Below, in pieces: positions 5,606-5,677 of a stretch of DNA of 5,677 bases (its first letter is position 1; each line of letters begins with the position of its first letter). The DNA comes from Gammaproteobacteria bacterium (GTDB lineage: Bacteria; Pseudomonadota; Gammaproteobacteria; Pseudomonadales; UBA7434): assembly GCA_024280785.1 (NCBI GenBank), contig JAJRPK010000147.1:1-5677 (forward strand), in the 5' to 3' direction. The position numbers and the translations under genes were made by a program. The notes beneath the pieces are model-generated. The model ran no database searches. It was given only the letters and a program-made list of their open reading frames with translations, and was not told the origin of the DNA.

Positions 5606-5677
5606 GAATGAACGACCACTTTTGGACGATCCCAGAAGTTAACCAGCAGAAATCTAACGGCTGCTTCCGCTGATATA
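5606..5677. repeat. Dispersed intergenic repeat (copy 3, cut by window end)
   Basis: AACGGCTGCTTCCGCTGAT at 5656-5674 is identical to 4731-4749. Upstream, GAATG (5606-5610) and ACGATCCCAG (5626-5635) match the left end of the complete copy with small insertions. The distance from GAATG to the core is 50 nt here and 46 nt there. The right half lies beyond the window. Two same-strand copies flank the second HNH gene directly. Confidence 0.6.

Overview
The window looks like part of a chromosomal (sedentary) integron cassette array in a gammaproteobacterium, or DNA mobilised from one. Two convincing attC recombination sites (2451-2528 and 3842-3902) separate single-gene modules that all lie on the + strand, with a third, degenerate junction near 4682. 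The host genus cannot be fixed from the sequence. The AT-rich modules, the short imperfect attC with a GCGTTATAC end and the repeated intergenic DNA would suit an aquatic Vibrio/Shewanella/Pseudoalteromonas-type bacterium, but that is inference. No integrase gene, attI site or Pc promoter is in the window.

Layout. 1-673 holds no credible gene. It contains a 215-bp MITE-like element (196-410) with perfect 18-bp terminal inverted repeats and a GACC target duplication, inserted into a copy of a dispersed intergenic repeat, plus two perfect 8-bp-stem hairpins. 674-2434 is a KAP-type P-loop NTPase gene, visibly more GC-rich than everything around it and followed 16 bp later by a textbook attC. 2558-3832 is a SIR2-like (NAD-binding/NADase fold) gene and occupies one clean cassette (2523-3896). 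3908-4624 is a small protein with an HNH-like zinc finger whose start codon lies only 11 nt inside its cassette. 4625-4917 is non-coding and contains a 182-bp repeat with imperfect 14-bp inverted ends (4684-4865). 4918-5571 is a second, unrelated HNH endonuclease gene, followed by another copy of the same repeat that runs off the window end.

How the genes fit together. KAP NTPases, SIR2-like NADases and HNH nucleases are all recurrent components of bacterial anti-phage defence, and chromosomal integrons are a known reservoir of such cassettes. Because an attC lies between the KAP and SIR2 genes and between the SIR2 and first HNH gene, the simplest reading is a set of independent one-gene modules collected side by side, differing in base composition and origin, rather than one multi-protein operon. 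The defence role is inferred from protein families and context; nothing in the sequence proves it.
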